From the IMG/VR virus record IMGVR_UViG_3300046012_000106, positions 1-20,418 of that record: a stretch of 20,418 nucleotides of DNA, one strand, 5' to 3'. Source of the stretch: a virus. Shown one piece after another: positions 1 to 6,722 of the stretch. Both the position numbers and the translations under genes were made by a program. The notes beneath the pieces are model-generated. The model saw only the letters and a program-made list of their open reading frames with translations. It ran no database searches and had not been told where the DNA came from. How positions within the stretch are numbered: position 1 is the stretch's first letter; each line of letters begins with the position of its first letter.

Positions 1-2
1 GA

Positions 3-269
3 GACCCCGGCACAAGCCCATGGTGGAACCTCCCTGGATGGCAACGCGATCAGCTTTGCGAATGGCTCGAGGGCTACGGCTACAACACGAAAAGGACCAC
101 TCGGGTCGAGATCGAAATCATCGACTGCCCCGTCGTCCGCATCACTCAAACAGTCCGGCCGCTCACCACGAACGGACGCGGCGACATCGAGGAGACCGTC
201 ACCGAGGTCGCGATGCGTGACTCGCCGCCCGTGTGGTGGCTCTGGAACCACCCGGCGGCCACGCCATGA
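3..269 (+). CDS. 3' end of an unknown phage protein (5' truncated)
   Basis: This frame is open from the first bases of the window to a TGA at 267-269 and encodes about 88 residues without a start, so the gene begins upstream. The fragment is Trp rich at its beginning (SPWWNLPGW) and near its end (PPVWWLWNH), with a charged, beta-like middle. I recognise no domain. Its stop overlaps the ATG of the RusA-like gene in an ATGA junction. That is the usual gene junction in this window and the main reason to believe this frame rather than the two other open frames here. Its position suggests a role in phage DNA metabolism, but only by neighbourhood. Confidence 0.6.
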   Translation, partial: DPGTSPWWNLPGWQRDQLCEWLEGYGYNTKRTTRVEIEIIDCPVVRITQTVRPLTTNGRGDIEETVTEVAMRDSPPVWWLWNHPAATP

Positions 270-754
270 CCGAGCTCAAGTTCTTCGTCGCCGGCCAACC
301 AGTCAGCCAAGGCAGCATGAAATGCGTCGGCGCCCGCGGCGGATTCCACCAACTCATCGCATCCAACAAAGACACCCTCAACCCCTGGCGGGAACTCGTC
401 CAAGCCCGCGCCGAACACGCCGCCGCCTACCGCCAATGGGTGCCCCTCGACTGCGCCGAAGCCCGCCTCGTGTTCCGATTCGACCGCCCGCAGTCGCACT
501 ACCGCACCGGCCGGTTCGCTGACCTCCTACGCGACGACGCACCCCTGTACCCGGCCACCGCGATCGACGTCGACAAAGCTATCCGCGCGATCTTCGACGC
601 CCTGACCAACGCCCGCGTGGTCACCGACGACGCCGTGATCGTGACCGTGACCGCCGCGAAACGCTACGCCACCCCAGAACACCCCGCCGGCGTCAACGTC
701 GTCCTCTCAGCCCCCGCACCAACCCAACCGCCCCTACTCGAGGTGACCCCATGA
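266..754 (+). CDS. rusA: RusA-like Holliday junction resolvase
   Basis: The predicted 162-residue protein fits the RusA family of small phage-type endonucleases, which act as dimers and resolve four-way DNA junctions during recombination and before packaging. The diagnostic stretch lies at residues 100-123: IDVDKAIRAIFDAL followed by VVTDDAV. It supplies the clustered acidic metal ligands (D101, D103, D111, D121/D122) and a basic residue close by, as the family requires. The N-terminus (KFFVAGQPVSQGSMK) also matches the usual beta-strand opening. I chose the ATG at 266 over an upstream in-frame GTG at 233. It gives the ATGA overlap with the previous gene, and the domain begins immediately after it. 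The gene is cotranscribed with the next one, again through ATGA. Confidence 0.85.
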   Translation: MTELKFFVAGQPVSQGSMKCVGARGGFHQLIASNKDTLNPWRELVQARAEHAAAYRQWVPLDCAEARLVFRFDRPQSHYRTGRFADLLRDDAPLYPATAIDVDKAIRAIFDALTNARVVTDDAVIVTVTAAKRYATPEHPAGVNVVLSAPAPTQPPLLEVTP

Positions 755-1185
755 CCCTGCCCGAAAGCCACCTCGACCTCATCATCCTCGCCGCCCACGA
801 AGCCGCGATCACCATCCGCGACGAAGGCGTCGACGCGACCCGCGAAGCCGCGCAACGCGTCCTCCAAGCCGCCCACGGCGACGCCATAGCCGCGATCAGC
901 GTCCTCGCCGCACTCATACCAGTCGACCGGCCACTCGACCCGTGGTGGCAATCCTGGCCCCACGCCAAACCCATTCCCGCCCCACCCGAAGACACCACCG
1001 TCGACCCCGTCGTCGTCGAACGACTCATCGGCGGCGACCGATCAGTGAAGGCCCGCCCGGTCGAACGACGCGCGGCCGTCGCCGCCCTCGACCGTCTCCC
1101 CGTATCACTCATCTCCGCGCGGATCGGTGTCACCACCCGCTCCGTAGCCCGACACCGATCCGTCGTCCGAGCCGGTCCACGATGA
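751..1185 (+). CDS. hypothetical protein with C-terminal helix-turn-helix-like segment
   Basis: This encodes a 144-residue protein of unknown family. The first 60 residues are strongly helical and Ala rich. A Trp/Pro-containing linker follows (DPWWQSW, then PIPAPP). The last 45 residues (about 100-140) look like a helix-turn-helix: VERRAAVAALDRL, then SLISARIGVTTRSVARHR. This spacing is typical of sigma-4/MerR-like recognition helices seen in small actinophage DNA-binding proteins. It starts in an ATGA overlap with the resolvase gene. A role in transcription control or replication is plausible, but it rests on the HTH-like pattern alone. Confidence 0.7.
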   Translation: MTLPESHLDLIILAAHEAAITIRDEGVDATREAAQRVLQAAHGDAIAAISVLAALIPVDRPLDPWWQSWPHAKPIPAPPEDTTVDPVVVERLIGGDRSVKARPVERRAAVAALDRLPVSLISARIGVTTRSVARHRSVVRAGPR

Positions 1186-1288
1186 CCGCGCCGACGCCAA
1201 CCCCCGATCTCTTAACAGCAGAGAGGCCGACCAGGAGTGACACTGCACCACCGGACCCCGATCGAGACGGACGACTTCGAGGTCGTCC
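1186..1288 (+). promoter_or_regulatory. leader of the replication-type gene with hairpin over its ribosome-binding site
   Basis: This 103-base leader contains no convincing long gene. A perfect 7-bp stem, GGACGAC at 1269-1275 and GTCGTCC at 1282-1288, encloses the 6-base loop TTCGAG. Its right arm abuts the ATG at 1289. The only Shine-Dalgarno-like word, GAGG at 1279-1282, lies in the loop and the first stem base. The hairpin could therefore limit initiation, with translating ribosomes from upstream opening it. In G+C-rich sequence a stem this short can arise by chance. Confidence 0.3.
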
Positions 1289-1299
1289 ATGCCTCGTGA
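1237..1299 (+). CDS. possible 20-residue peptide bridging to the replication gene
   Basis: A GTG at 1237 opens a 20-codon frame with a normal-looking acidic peptide (IETDDFEVVHAS at the C-terminus). It ends in TGA at 1297-1299, 11 bases into the next gene. Short bridging frames occur at other junctions here, at 7085 and 10186, so this could be a coupling peptide. There is no strong ribosome-binding site. The call is weak and the frame could be chance. Confidence 0.25.
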   Translation: MTLHHRTPIETDDFEVVHAS

Positions 1300-1708
1300 C
1301 AAACGCCCCTACATCACCGTCCACGACGGCATGCCATGGCACCCGAAAGTTGAAGGGCTATCCGACAAAGCATTCCGCCTCCTCGTCGAATCCTGGTGCT
1401 GGTGCTCACTCCAAAAAACAGACGGCCGAATCAAGGCCACGTCGTGGGCTAAGCGCGGGTCGGCGGCCGCGCGCCGTGAGCTCATCGCTGCCGGTCTTGC
1501 CGTGGACGACGGGGAGGGCGGCGTAATCATGCACGACTACGACCAACACCAAAAGACCAGCGAGGAGATCGCCGAGTACCAGGAGCAACGCGCCGAGGAA
1601 GGCGCTTTCGGTGGTCACCAGCGATGGCACGTCAACCGAGGGAAGCGCGACTCGGACTGCAAATTCTGCATAGCCAGCCCCATGGGTCACCCCATGGCAT
1701 CGCGATAG
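1289..1708 (+). CDS. winged-helix replication-type protein
   Basis: The 139-residue product resembles the short phage replication-initiation/DnaD-like winged-helix proteins common in actinophages and their prophages. Residues 1-90 hold the characteristic opening (RPYITVHDGMPWHPKVEGLSDKAFRLL), a Trp/Cys-rich helix (WCWCSLQKTDG) and a wing that ends MHDYDQHQ. A charged helix follows. Near the end, an H-x3-R spacing with CKFC (residues 112-130) resembles the zinc-knuckle tail often found in this group. The protein stops rather abruptly. A +1 shift near base 1704 would extend it through a frame reading NY repeats to a stop at 1791-1793, so the true C-terminus is uncertain. It sits directly before the A/T-richer repeat region, as expected for an initiator near an origin. 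Confidence 0.7.
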   Translation: MPRDKRPYITVHDGMPWHPKVEGLSDKAFRLLVESWCWCSLQKTDGRIKATSWAKRGSAAARRELIAAGLAVDDGEGGVIMHDYDQHQKTSEEIAEYQEQRAEEGAFGGHQRWHVNRGKRDSDCKFCIASPMGHPMASR

Positions 1709-1934
1709 GCCCCCCTATGAAAATCGGATGGGGTTCGATAGCAACTACAGAAGCAACTACAACTACACCAACTACGGAAGTCATAAACGCTAGGCTGAAC
1801 TACGCCGAGCATGACTTCCTAACTACCGAAAACTTGGCTTACTAACCATAAACAACAGTTTGCAACTTAAGTCCGATTAGTAGCTCGCCACGCGCGCGCG
1901 GCTTGGCGGCTCTACTGCCGGGAGGCGAACAAAC
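1709..1934. other. 226-base gene-free, A/T-richer stretch; possible origin or regulatory region
   Basis: This is the longest gene-free stretch in the window and is clearly richer in A and T than both flanks. It carries a cluster of six AACTAC words at 1743-1826 and a run of six C at 1710-1715. Near its right end is a hairpin-prone segment with stem CGCCA at 1886-1890 and TGGCG at 1904-1908, enclosing CG repeats. A good ribosome-binding site (GGGAGG, about 1920-1925) for the methylase closes it. I could not identify a convincing -35/-10 pair. Origin function is inferred from composition, direct repeats and the adjacent replication-type gene. Confidence 0.35.
1743..1826 (+). repeat. cluster of six AACTAC direct repeats
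   Basis: AACTAC occurs at 1743-1748, 1755-1760, 1761-1766, 1770-1775, 1798-1803 and 1821-1826. Three copies are preceded by C, giving CAACTAC. The first four are spaced by 12, 6 and 9 bases, all multiples of three. They could therefore be iteron-like binding sites or a codon-level repeat from a lost coding tail: one frame reads NY repeats, another reads Thr-rich. Confidence 0.6.
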
Positions 1935-2762
1935 ATGACTGGCGCAATCAAGCCGCCGATGCCGTACTTCGGAGGGAAGATCACGCTTGGCCCGGTGATC
2001 GCGGATCTGCTGCCCGTCCACGAGCATTACGTTGAGCCGTTCTGCGGTTCGCTCGCCGTTCTGATGGCGAAGTCGGCATCGAGGTACGAGACGGTCAACG
2101 ACTTGGACGGCCAGCTGATGACATTCTGGCGCATTCTGAGGGACGACACCGAGGCGCTCGCCAGAGTATGCGCGTTGACGCCTCATAGCCGCGCTGAGCA
2201 CCGCCAGAGCTACGAACCAGCCGCCAGTGACCTCGAGGTAGCTCGCCGGGTGTGGGTAGGGCTGACGCAAGGCCGTGCCGGGATACGTCGATCAACCGGG
2301 TGGCGGCACTATGTGAAGCCAGTCGGGACTGCCCCGATGCCGGATTATCTCGACGGCTACGTGGACCGGATGGCGGCCGCGGCCGAACGCCTCCATAATG
2401 TCAGCCTGGAATCGAAGCCAGCCCTCGACATCATCGAACGGTACGGACGCGAAGACGGCGTCCTGCTCTACGTTGACCCGCCGTACCTGGGATCTACTCG
2501 CTCGTCGGGTTCGTATCTGCACGAGATGGGCGACGAAGCCGAACACATCGCCCTAGCCGATGCCCTGACCGGTGTGAGCGCCGCCGTTGTGCTGTCTGGC
2601 TACTCCTCGCCGCTCTACGACCGGCTTTACGGGCAGTGGGACCGCCGCGAATTCTCGGCTGGGACAGGGCAGGGCGGTGTCGTGTTCGCAAATCGCACTG
2701 AGGTGCTGTGGTCTAACAGACCGATCGGCGCTGAACATCTCTTCTCCGGTGCCTCGTTGTGA
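1935..2762 (+). CDS. dam: DNA N6-adenine methyltransferase, D12 (Dam) class
   Basis: This 275-residue enzyme should transfer a methyl group from S-adenosylmethionine to adenine in DNA. The class signatures are in the usual order: PMPYFGGK at residues 9-15, the AdoMet loop VEPFCGS at 33-39, the acidic VNDLD at 54-58 and the catalytic DPPY at 181-184. Length is normal for the family and nothing is broken. The start is fixed by GGGAGG 8-10 bases upstream of ATG 1935, the strongest ribosome-binding site in this half of the window. No partner restriction enzyme is visible, so it is probably an orphan phage methylase that protects phage DNA or sets a mark for packaging or regulation. Its stop is coupled to a small GTG-started gene. 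Confidence 0.9.
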   Translation: MTGAIKPPMPYFGGKITLGPVIADLLPVHEHYVEPFCGSLAVLMAKSASRYETVNDLDGQLMTFWRILRDDTEALARVCALTPHSRAEHRQSYEPAASDLEVARRVWVGLTQGRAGIRRSTGWRHYVKPVGTAPMPDYLDGYVDRMAAAAERLHNVSLESKPALDIIERYGREDGVLLYVDPPYLGSTRSSGSYLHEMGDEAEHIALADALTGVSAAVVLSGYSSPLYDRLYGQWDRREFSAGTGQGGVVFANRTEVLWSNRPIGAEHLFSGASL

Positions 2763-2890
2763 CCGGGGGTACCGAACACCCAACAGACCGCGCGGTGCGG
2801 GATGGCCGCTGCCGATGGTGCAAGGGCTCGGCTGAAGGTGACGACTCGACCCTCGTATTCACGGCGCGCGGCTACTGGTGGCATCGGTGA
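2759..2890 (+). CDS. small Cys-pair protein (43 residues)
   Basis: A GTG at 2759 overlaps the methylase stop (GTGA) and opens 43 codons to TGA at 2888-2890. That stop again overlaps the next gene's GTG. The peptide has one CxxC pair (CRWCKG, near residue 18) and an aromatic C-terminus (ARGYWWHR). The double GTGA coupling, exact tiling between two genes and protein-like composition argue for a real small gene. No function can be assigned. A single Cys pair could bind zinc only with the C-terminal His or as a dimer. Confidence 0.5.
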   Translation: MTGGTEHPTDRAVRDGRCRWCKGSAEGDDSTLVFTARGYWWHR

Positions 2891-3144
2891 GCACTGACCC
2901 GAACGTCATGTTCTACGACGGTGCAGCAAACAACTACGACCTGACCCTCGACCCGAGATGCCTATGGGGCTGGGGGCCACCCTCGTGCAACTGCCCGTTC
3001 GGGCACGGCTGCTTCCGGGAGTTCGGCCACGCGGGTCGCTGCTGGGACGGCGGCGATAAGCCCACGAAGGACGACCCTAAATGCTGGTCAGCGCAGCGCC
3101 CGAAGGACTGGGACGCGACCGGCCGAGCGGAGGCCAATCGATGA
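2887..3144 (+). CDS. small Cys-rich hypothetical protein
   Basis: From the GTG at 2887 the protein is 85 residues long. It is dense in Cys, His, Trp and Gly between residues 24 and 68 (RCLWGWG, SCNCPFGHGC, FGHAGRC, PKCWS), which suggests one or two bound zinc ions. I do not recognise the family. The first residues, STDP, are shared with the next protein. The 5' ends of the two genes are nearly identical over about 17 bases (TCGRTGAGCACTGACCC), which points to a duplicated initiation segment. Both junctions are 4-base overlaps. A longer in-frame start at 2878 exists but would break the coupling pattern. Confidence 0.65.
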   Translation: MSTDPNVMFYDGAANNYDLTLDPRCLWGWGPPSCNCPFGHGCFREFGHAGRCWDGGDKPTKDDPKCWSAQRPKDWDATGRAEANR

Positions 3145-3569
3145 GCACTGACCCAACCGACCCGCGCACCGACGAGCAGACCGCACGCGAGGACGCGGCA
3201 TACAACGCCGGGTACGCCTCAATGCGCTACGACTCTCGCGTCTGGCACCAGGCACTACTCGGGGCCATCCCGGCGATTCTCGCTGCTGCTGACGCGGTTG
3301 GGGCGGTCCCCGAACCCACCCCGCCGACGCACTGCACTTGCGCGGATCTACTGCCAGAGGGCGGGACGGTCCAGCCGTGCCCGCTGCATGGCCTGTTCGG
3401 TGAGGAAGTTTGCGCTCCCGGCTATCACCGCTGGGTCTGCAACCGATGCCATGTTGGCGGCCCTGATGAGCGGGGCGAGGCAGAAGAGCGGGCAGCTAAG
3501 GCTGCTCTGCGGGCGGCTGTGCCCACCGACGAACCGACACCAACACAAGCCGAGGAAGGCACCGCATGA
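3141..3569 (+). CDS. hypothetical protein with Cys/His clusters
   Basis: This 142-residue protein begins MSTDP like its neighbour and has GGAGG at 3129-3133, a good ribosome-binding site for ATG 3141. The N-terminal half is helical (an Ala-rich segment around residues 35-55). The centre has Cys/His clusters: HCTCADL, QPCPLHG, EEVCAPGYH and CNRC, at roughly residues 71-114. Such clusters are compatible with a zinc ribbon, and the CNRC-x-VGG end is ribbon-like. The tail is Glu/Ala/Pro rich and probably disordered. I cannot name a function. It is coupled by ATGA to the deoxyribosyltransferase-like gene. Confidence 0.65.
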   Translation: MSTDPTDPRTDEQTAREDAAYNAGYASMRYDSRVWHQALLGAIPAILAAADAVGAVPEPTPPTHCTCADLLPEGGTVQPCPLHGLFGEEVCAPGYHRWVCNRCHVGGPDERGEAEERAAKAALRAAVPTDEPTPTQAEEGTA

Positions 3570-4030
3570 AGATTTACCTTGCATCTCGCTACAGCCGACA
3601 CGACGAAATGCAGGGCGTCCGCGACGTCCTCGAAGCGACCGGGCACCAGGTCACGTCCCGCTGGATCGACTGCCACACCGATGTGGTCGGCGACTTCACC
3701 AGCTCGTTCACGCCGGAGTTCCTGAACGAGAACCCCGAGCAGTGCGCGCCGCTCGGCCAACACGACATAGACGATCTCGCTGCTGCCGATGCGGTGATCT
3801 CATTCACTGGGGGCGGCGGCAAGGGCGGCCGACACGTCGAATTCGGGTACGGGCTAGCGCTCGGCAAACGAATGATCGTCGTCGGCCCGCGAGAGAACAT
3901 CTTCCACACGCTCGCTGAGGTCGAGCACTACGAGACCTGGCCGCGCTTGGTCATGGCTCTATCTCGTGCTGCTGCGTTGGCGGGGCCGGGCGTTGACGGG
4001 GCTCGCGCTGATCGGCTGGCAACCGAATGA
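3566..4030 (+). CDS. nucleoside 2-deoxyribosyltransferase-like protein
   Basis: The 154-residue product has the Rossmann-like layout of the nucleoside 2-deoxyribosyltransferase/TIR-SARF superfamily. The N-terminal strand KIYLASRYS (2-10) resembles the family's IYLA opening. A middle DIDDLAAADAVISF (67-80) and then GGRHVEFGYGLALGK (87-101) follow; E92 is the likely nucleophilic glutamate. Known family members exchange or remove bases on deoxynucleosides. Phage versions are thought to act in nucleotide salvage or in supplying modified nucleotides, while other superfamily members cleave related N-glycosidic bonds. Its place between two DNA methyltransferase genes makes a nucleotide or DNA modification role reasonable, but the substrate cannot be read from sequence. 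The C-terminal 25 residues look non-conserved. Confidence 0.75.
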   Translation: MKIYLASRYSRHDEMQGVRDVLEATGHQVTSRWIDCHTDVVGDFTSSFTPEFLNENPEQCAPLGQHDIDDLAAADAVISFTGGGGKGGRHVEFGYGLALGKRMIVVGPRENIFHTLAEVEHYETWPRLVMALSRAAALAGPGVDGARADRLATE

Positions 4031-4323
4031 GCGCCCCGACTTTCGATTCGTCGCCTGGCTGGTGCACGGTTGCGTCTTACATGGGCCGACCCGTGATCGT
4101 CCAAGCCGACGAGTTCATCCTGATCAGCGACGAGTTCCTAGAGAGGGCCGACGATCGATTCGTCGAGGTCGCTGAGGGGTTCGTACGGATCACCGTCCCG
4201 CCGCCGCACTACAGCACCGACACCGGCCAGATCAGCGACACGCCCCACAGCGTCACCTACAGGCTGACAGGTGACCGCGACCGTGATGGCAACTGGTACG
4301 CGGCCCTACAGGCGTCTCGGTGA
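4027..4323 (+). CDS. hypothetical protein
   Basis: This encodes a 98-residue acidic protein without a domain I recognise. It has a regular beta-like pattern (RPVIVQADEFILISDEFLER and then FVEVAEGFVRITV), and residues 60-98 are polar and may form a second small sheet. Both junctions are 4-base overlaps (ATGA in, GTGA out), so it is almost certainly translated with its neighbours. It lies between the deoxyribosyltransferase-like enzyme and the ParB/methyltransferase. That could hint at an accessory role in modification, but this is context only. Confidence 0.6.
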   Translation: MSAPTFDSSPGWCTVASYMGRPVIVQADEFILISDEFLERADDRFVEVAEGFVRITVPPPHYSTDTGQISDTPHSVTYRLTGDRDRDGNWYAALQASR

Positions 4324-5675
4324 CCACCAACCCCGCAGACCCAGCCGACACGGCGGCTACCAGCCTGCCGGCCCACCAACGATCTACCATCCACACCATG
4401 ACCAGCCGCAACACTCAGGGCAGCAACATCGCCCACGACCTCACCCCGCTACTGGTCGATACCGACACGCTCGTCACAATGCCCGACAATCCCCGCATCG
4501 GTGACGTAGAAGCCGTCGCCCGCTCCTACCAACAATTCGGGCAACGGAAGCCGATCGTCGCCCGCCGCCACGACCGGGTCGTCATCGCCGGCAACCACCA
4601 ACTCGCCGCCGCCCGCCAACTCGGCTGGGAGCAGATCGCGGTCGTCTGGACCGACGACGACGACGCCACCGCGAAGGCGTACGCGCTCGCCGACAACCGC
4701 ACCGCCGACCTCGGGTCGTATGACGATGACCTGTTGGCGGCGCTGCTGGCCGACGTCCAAGCGACCGGCGACGATGCGCTCCTCGCCGCGACCGGATACG
4801 CCGGCGACGACCTCGAGAAGCTGCTACGCCGGGTCGAGTTCATGGCCGGCCAGGGTGACCCCGACGACTTCGACCCCGAACCGCCAGCGGTACCTGTCTC
4901 GCGGCCAGGCGACGTGTGGCTACTAGGCCCCCACCGGCTCGTCTGTGGTGATGCTCTAGACCCCGCCGTGATCGACCTCGCGCTCGGCGGACAGCAGCCG
5001 GGCATCATCTACACCGACCCGCCATACGGCATCTCCATCGTGAGCGACGCAGGCAAGGTCGGACACCACACTGGCATGCCGTTCGGTGGGTTGAAAGGCA
5101 GAGGCAAGGTCGTGCCGACCACCAAGTACCGCCCCGTCGCTGGCGATGAGAACGCCGACGCAGCGGTCGCAGCCTTCACGTACCTGATCGCCACTTACCC
5201 GGCCGCTGCCCAGGTCTGGTGGGGAGGCAACCACTATTCTGCGAGCGCTGGCCTGCCAGACGCCACCTGTTGGCTTGTCTGGGACAAGGACACCAACGGG
5301 AACTTCGCCGACGCTGAGCTCGCTTGGACCAACCATCCCGGCGCGGTCAGGTTGCTTCGGCACATGTGGAACGGGATGCTCCGTGCGACCGAGCACGGTA
5401 AGCGTGTCCACCCGACACAGAAGCCCGTCGCGCTCGCCGAATGGGCATTCACCATCATTGACCCAGGCAACGAACGACGAGTCGTAGTGGATGTGTTCGG
5501 CGGGTCAGGCAGCACGCTGATCGCCGCGCATCAAACTCAGCGCATCGCCGCCGAAGTCGAGATGGAGCCGGCGTACGTCGACGTGATCTGCCGCCGCTAC
5601 CAGCAACACACCGGCCAAACCCCGATCCTCGAGGCGACCGCCCAACCCCACGACTTCACCCAGGACAGTGCCTAA
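4320..5675 (+). CDS. ParB-like nuclease domain fused to DNA methyltransferase
   Basis: This is a two-domain 451-residue protein. Residues 40-130 form a ParB/Srx-type domain: PDNPRIGD, VIAGNHQLAAARQLGW (88-103) and ALADNRTADLGSYD. Residues 195-430 form a beta-class amino-methyltransferase with the catalytic motif DPPYGIS (233-239) before the AdoMet motif FGGSGST (393-399), plus HPTQKPV (364-370). A target-recognition region lies between them. DPPY is compatible with N6-adenine or N4-cytosine methylation. This fusion is widespread in phages and integrated elements, usually near terminase genes, as here. The GTG at 4320 gives a GTGA overlap; an internal ATG at 4398 is an alternative that keeps both domains. 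No restriction partner is seen. Confidence 0.88.
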   Translation: MTTNPADPADTAATSLPAHQRSTIHTMTSRNTQGSNIAHDLTPLLVDTDTLVTMPDNPRIGDVEAVARSYQQFGQRKPIVARRHDRVVIAGNHQLAAARQLGWEQIAVVWTDDDDATAKAYALADNRTADLGSYDDDLLAALLADVQATGDDALLAATGYAGDDLEKLLRRVEFMAGQGDPDDFDPEPPAVPVSRPGDVWLLGPHRLVCGDALDPAVIDLALGGQQPGIIYTDPPYGISIVSDAGKVGHHTGMPFGGLKGRGKVVPTTKYRPVAGDENADAAVAAFTYLIATYPAAAQVWWGGNHYSASAGLPDATCWLVWDKDTNGNFADAELAWTNHPGAVRLLRHMWNGMLRATEHGKRVHPTQKPVALAEWAFTIIDPGNERRVVVDVFGGSGSTLIAAHQTQRIAAEVEMEPAYVDVICRRYQQHTGQTPILEATAQPHDFTQDSA

Positions 5676-6091
5676 TGGGCCGCAGGAACCCCGCAACCGA
5701 AGTCACCCCCGACACGATCGCGCAAGCCGAGAAACAACGCGACGCCCTCGAACTCCGCAAAGCCGGCGCGACCTACGACCAGATCGCGAAAACCCTCGGC
5801 TACGCCGACCGGTCCGGCGCGCAACGCCTCGTCCGCGACGCGTTCGCCCGGATCACCCGCGAAACCAGCGAAGAAGTGTTGACGCTCGAGTTGGAACGGC
5901 TCGATGCGATGCTGCTCGCGCTCTGGCCGAAAGCGAAGAAAGGGGAGGCGCATTCGGTGGATCGGGTGTTGCGGATCATGGAGCGGCGGTCGCGGTATCA
6001 GGGGTTGGACGCGCCGGCGCCGGTGCAGGTTACGGGTGACATGACGGTCCGGTACGAAGTCGTCGGCCTCACACCCGAGGTACTGACATGA
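5675..6091 (+). CDS. terS: terminase small subunit-like HTH protein
   Basis: This 138-residue protein is most likely the small terminase subunit, which recognises the packaging site and recruits the large subunit. Residues 12-60 carry a helix-turn-helix (ELRKAGATYDQIAKTLGY, then a second helix with RLVRDAF). A long oligomerisation-type helix follows (residues 66-108, with LELERLDAMLLALWPKA and DRVLRIMERR), then a short C-terminal beta segment VRYEVVG that is probably the TerL contact. This arrangement matches small terminases of actinophages. It begins in a TAATG junction with the methyltransferase gene. Unusually, five small genes separate it from the large subunit. Confidence 0.7.
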   Translation: MGRRNPATEVTPDTIAQAEKQRDALELRKAGATYDQIAKTLGYADRSGAQRLVRDAFARITRETSEEVLTLELERLDAMLLALWPKAKKGEAHSVDRVLRIMERRSRYQGLDAPAPVQVTGDMTVRYEVVGLTPEVLT

Positions 6092-6375
6092 GCGACAGCA
6101 GCGAGCCCGTGCTAGAGACCACAGACAAAGCCATATTCAGTCGCATTCTCGATTCCGTTCAACGGGGCGACTGGGCTGACATCGACGACCTGTTGCACGA
6201 GATCCGGGATCAAGCCAAGGCTGACGCGGTAGCAGACGACGACTCCGACGCGCTGGTCTACCGCGCGCACCTCGGCGAACTCATCCACGCAATCGGCAAC
6301 TTATGCAACCGCTTTGACAACGCGGCTAGCGAACACAGCGTCCCTGTCGATGAACTGAGAGTCTTACTGTCATGA
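6088..6375 (+). CDS. hypothetical protein, first of the terS-terL island
   Basis: This 95-residue, strongly acidic and helical protein has Asp-rich segments (GDWADIDDLLHEI and VADDDSD) and no recognisable domain. The ATGA overlap with the TerS-like gene and a four-base overlap with the next gene support its reality. Its codons use more A/T than the flanking packaging genes, for instance CATATTCAGT near its start. That could mean a later acquisition of this small-gene island. Confidence 0.6.
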   Translation: MSDSSEPVLETTDKAIFSRILDSVQRGDWADIDDLLHEIRDQAKADAVADDDSDALVYRAHLGELIHAIGNLCNRFDNAASEHSVPVDELRVLLS

Positions 6376-6722
6376 CTGATCTTGAAACTCGGAACGCGCT
6401 CGCTCGCGAGATCCGAGAGATCATCGAGGGTAAGAAACTAGGTGCGCAGATCGCCGACCTTGTTGACTGGCTACTTCTGCACGATGGCTTCGCCTCCAGT
6501 CGCCAGACCGTCGCGGATGAGAGCGTCGACGCGTGGCGCAAACTCATTCACGGCGAGGACCACGAAGCGCTACTGCGCGTGCGTGCTGAGATCGACGATA
6601 TGTACTCGACCAGCGACATCAGTCAAGGCGTTCGCGACGCGCTAATCGCGAGAATCGATGGGCGGCCAACTGAGAGCGATCTCACCGAGGAGTTCTTTGC
6701 GGAGCAGGACCGCGATGTGTGA
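6372..6722 (+). CDS. hypothetical acidic helical protein
   Basis: This encodes a 116-residue protein of unknown family, mostly helical by composition: REIREIIEGKK near the N-terminus, a central LVDWLLLHDGF and an acidic tail (TEEFFAEQDRD). It has no Cys cluster or membrane segment. It overlaps its upstream neighbour by four bases and the following zinc-ribbon gene by eight (ATGTGTGA). Like that upstream gene it has somewhat more A/T at third positions than the head genes. Size and charge would fit a small inhibitor or host-interacting protein, but nothing in the sequence proves that. Confidence 0.6.
   Translation: MTDLETRNALAREIREIIEGKKLGAQIADLVDWLLLHDGFASSRQTVADESVDAWRKLIHGEDHEALLRVRAEIDDMYSTSDISQGVRDALIARIDGRPTESDLTEEFFAEQDRDV

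Noticed and set aside
942-1526. 194-residue + strand frame overlapping two genes
   Set aside because: It is very rich in Arg, Pro and Thr, the usual out-of-frame product of G+C-rich coding sequence, and it overlaps two better-supported genes in other frames.
1886-1908. hairpin with CG repeats before the methylase as a terminator
   Set aside because: The stem is only five certain base pairs with a G+C-rich loop and no U-tract. I keep it as a note within the gap, not as a terminator.
1935-2762. restriction-modification system around the adenine methylase
   Set aside because: No neighbouring gene has endonuclease motifs that would suggest a partner; the enzyme looks like an orphan phage methylase.
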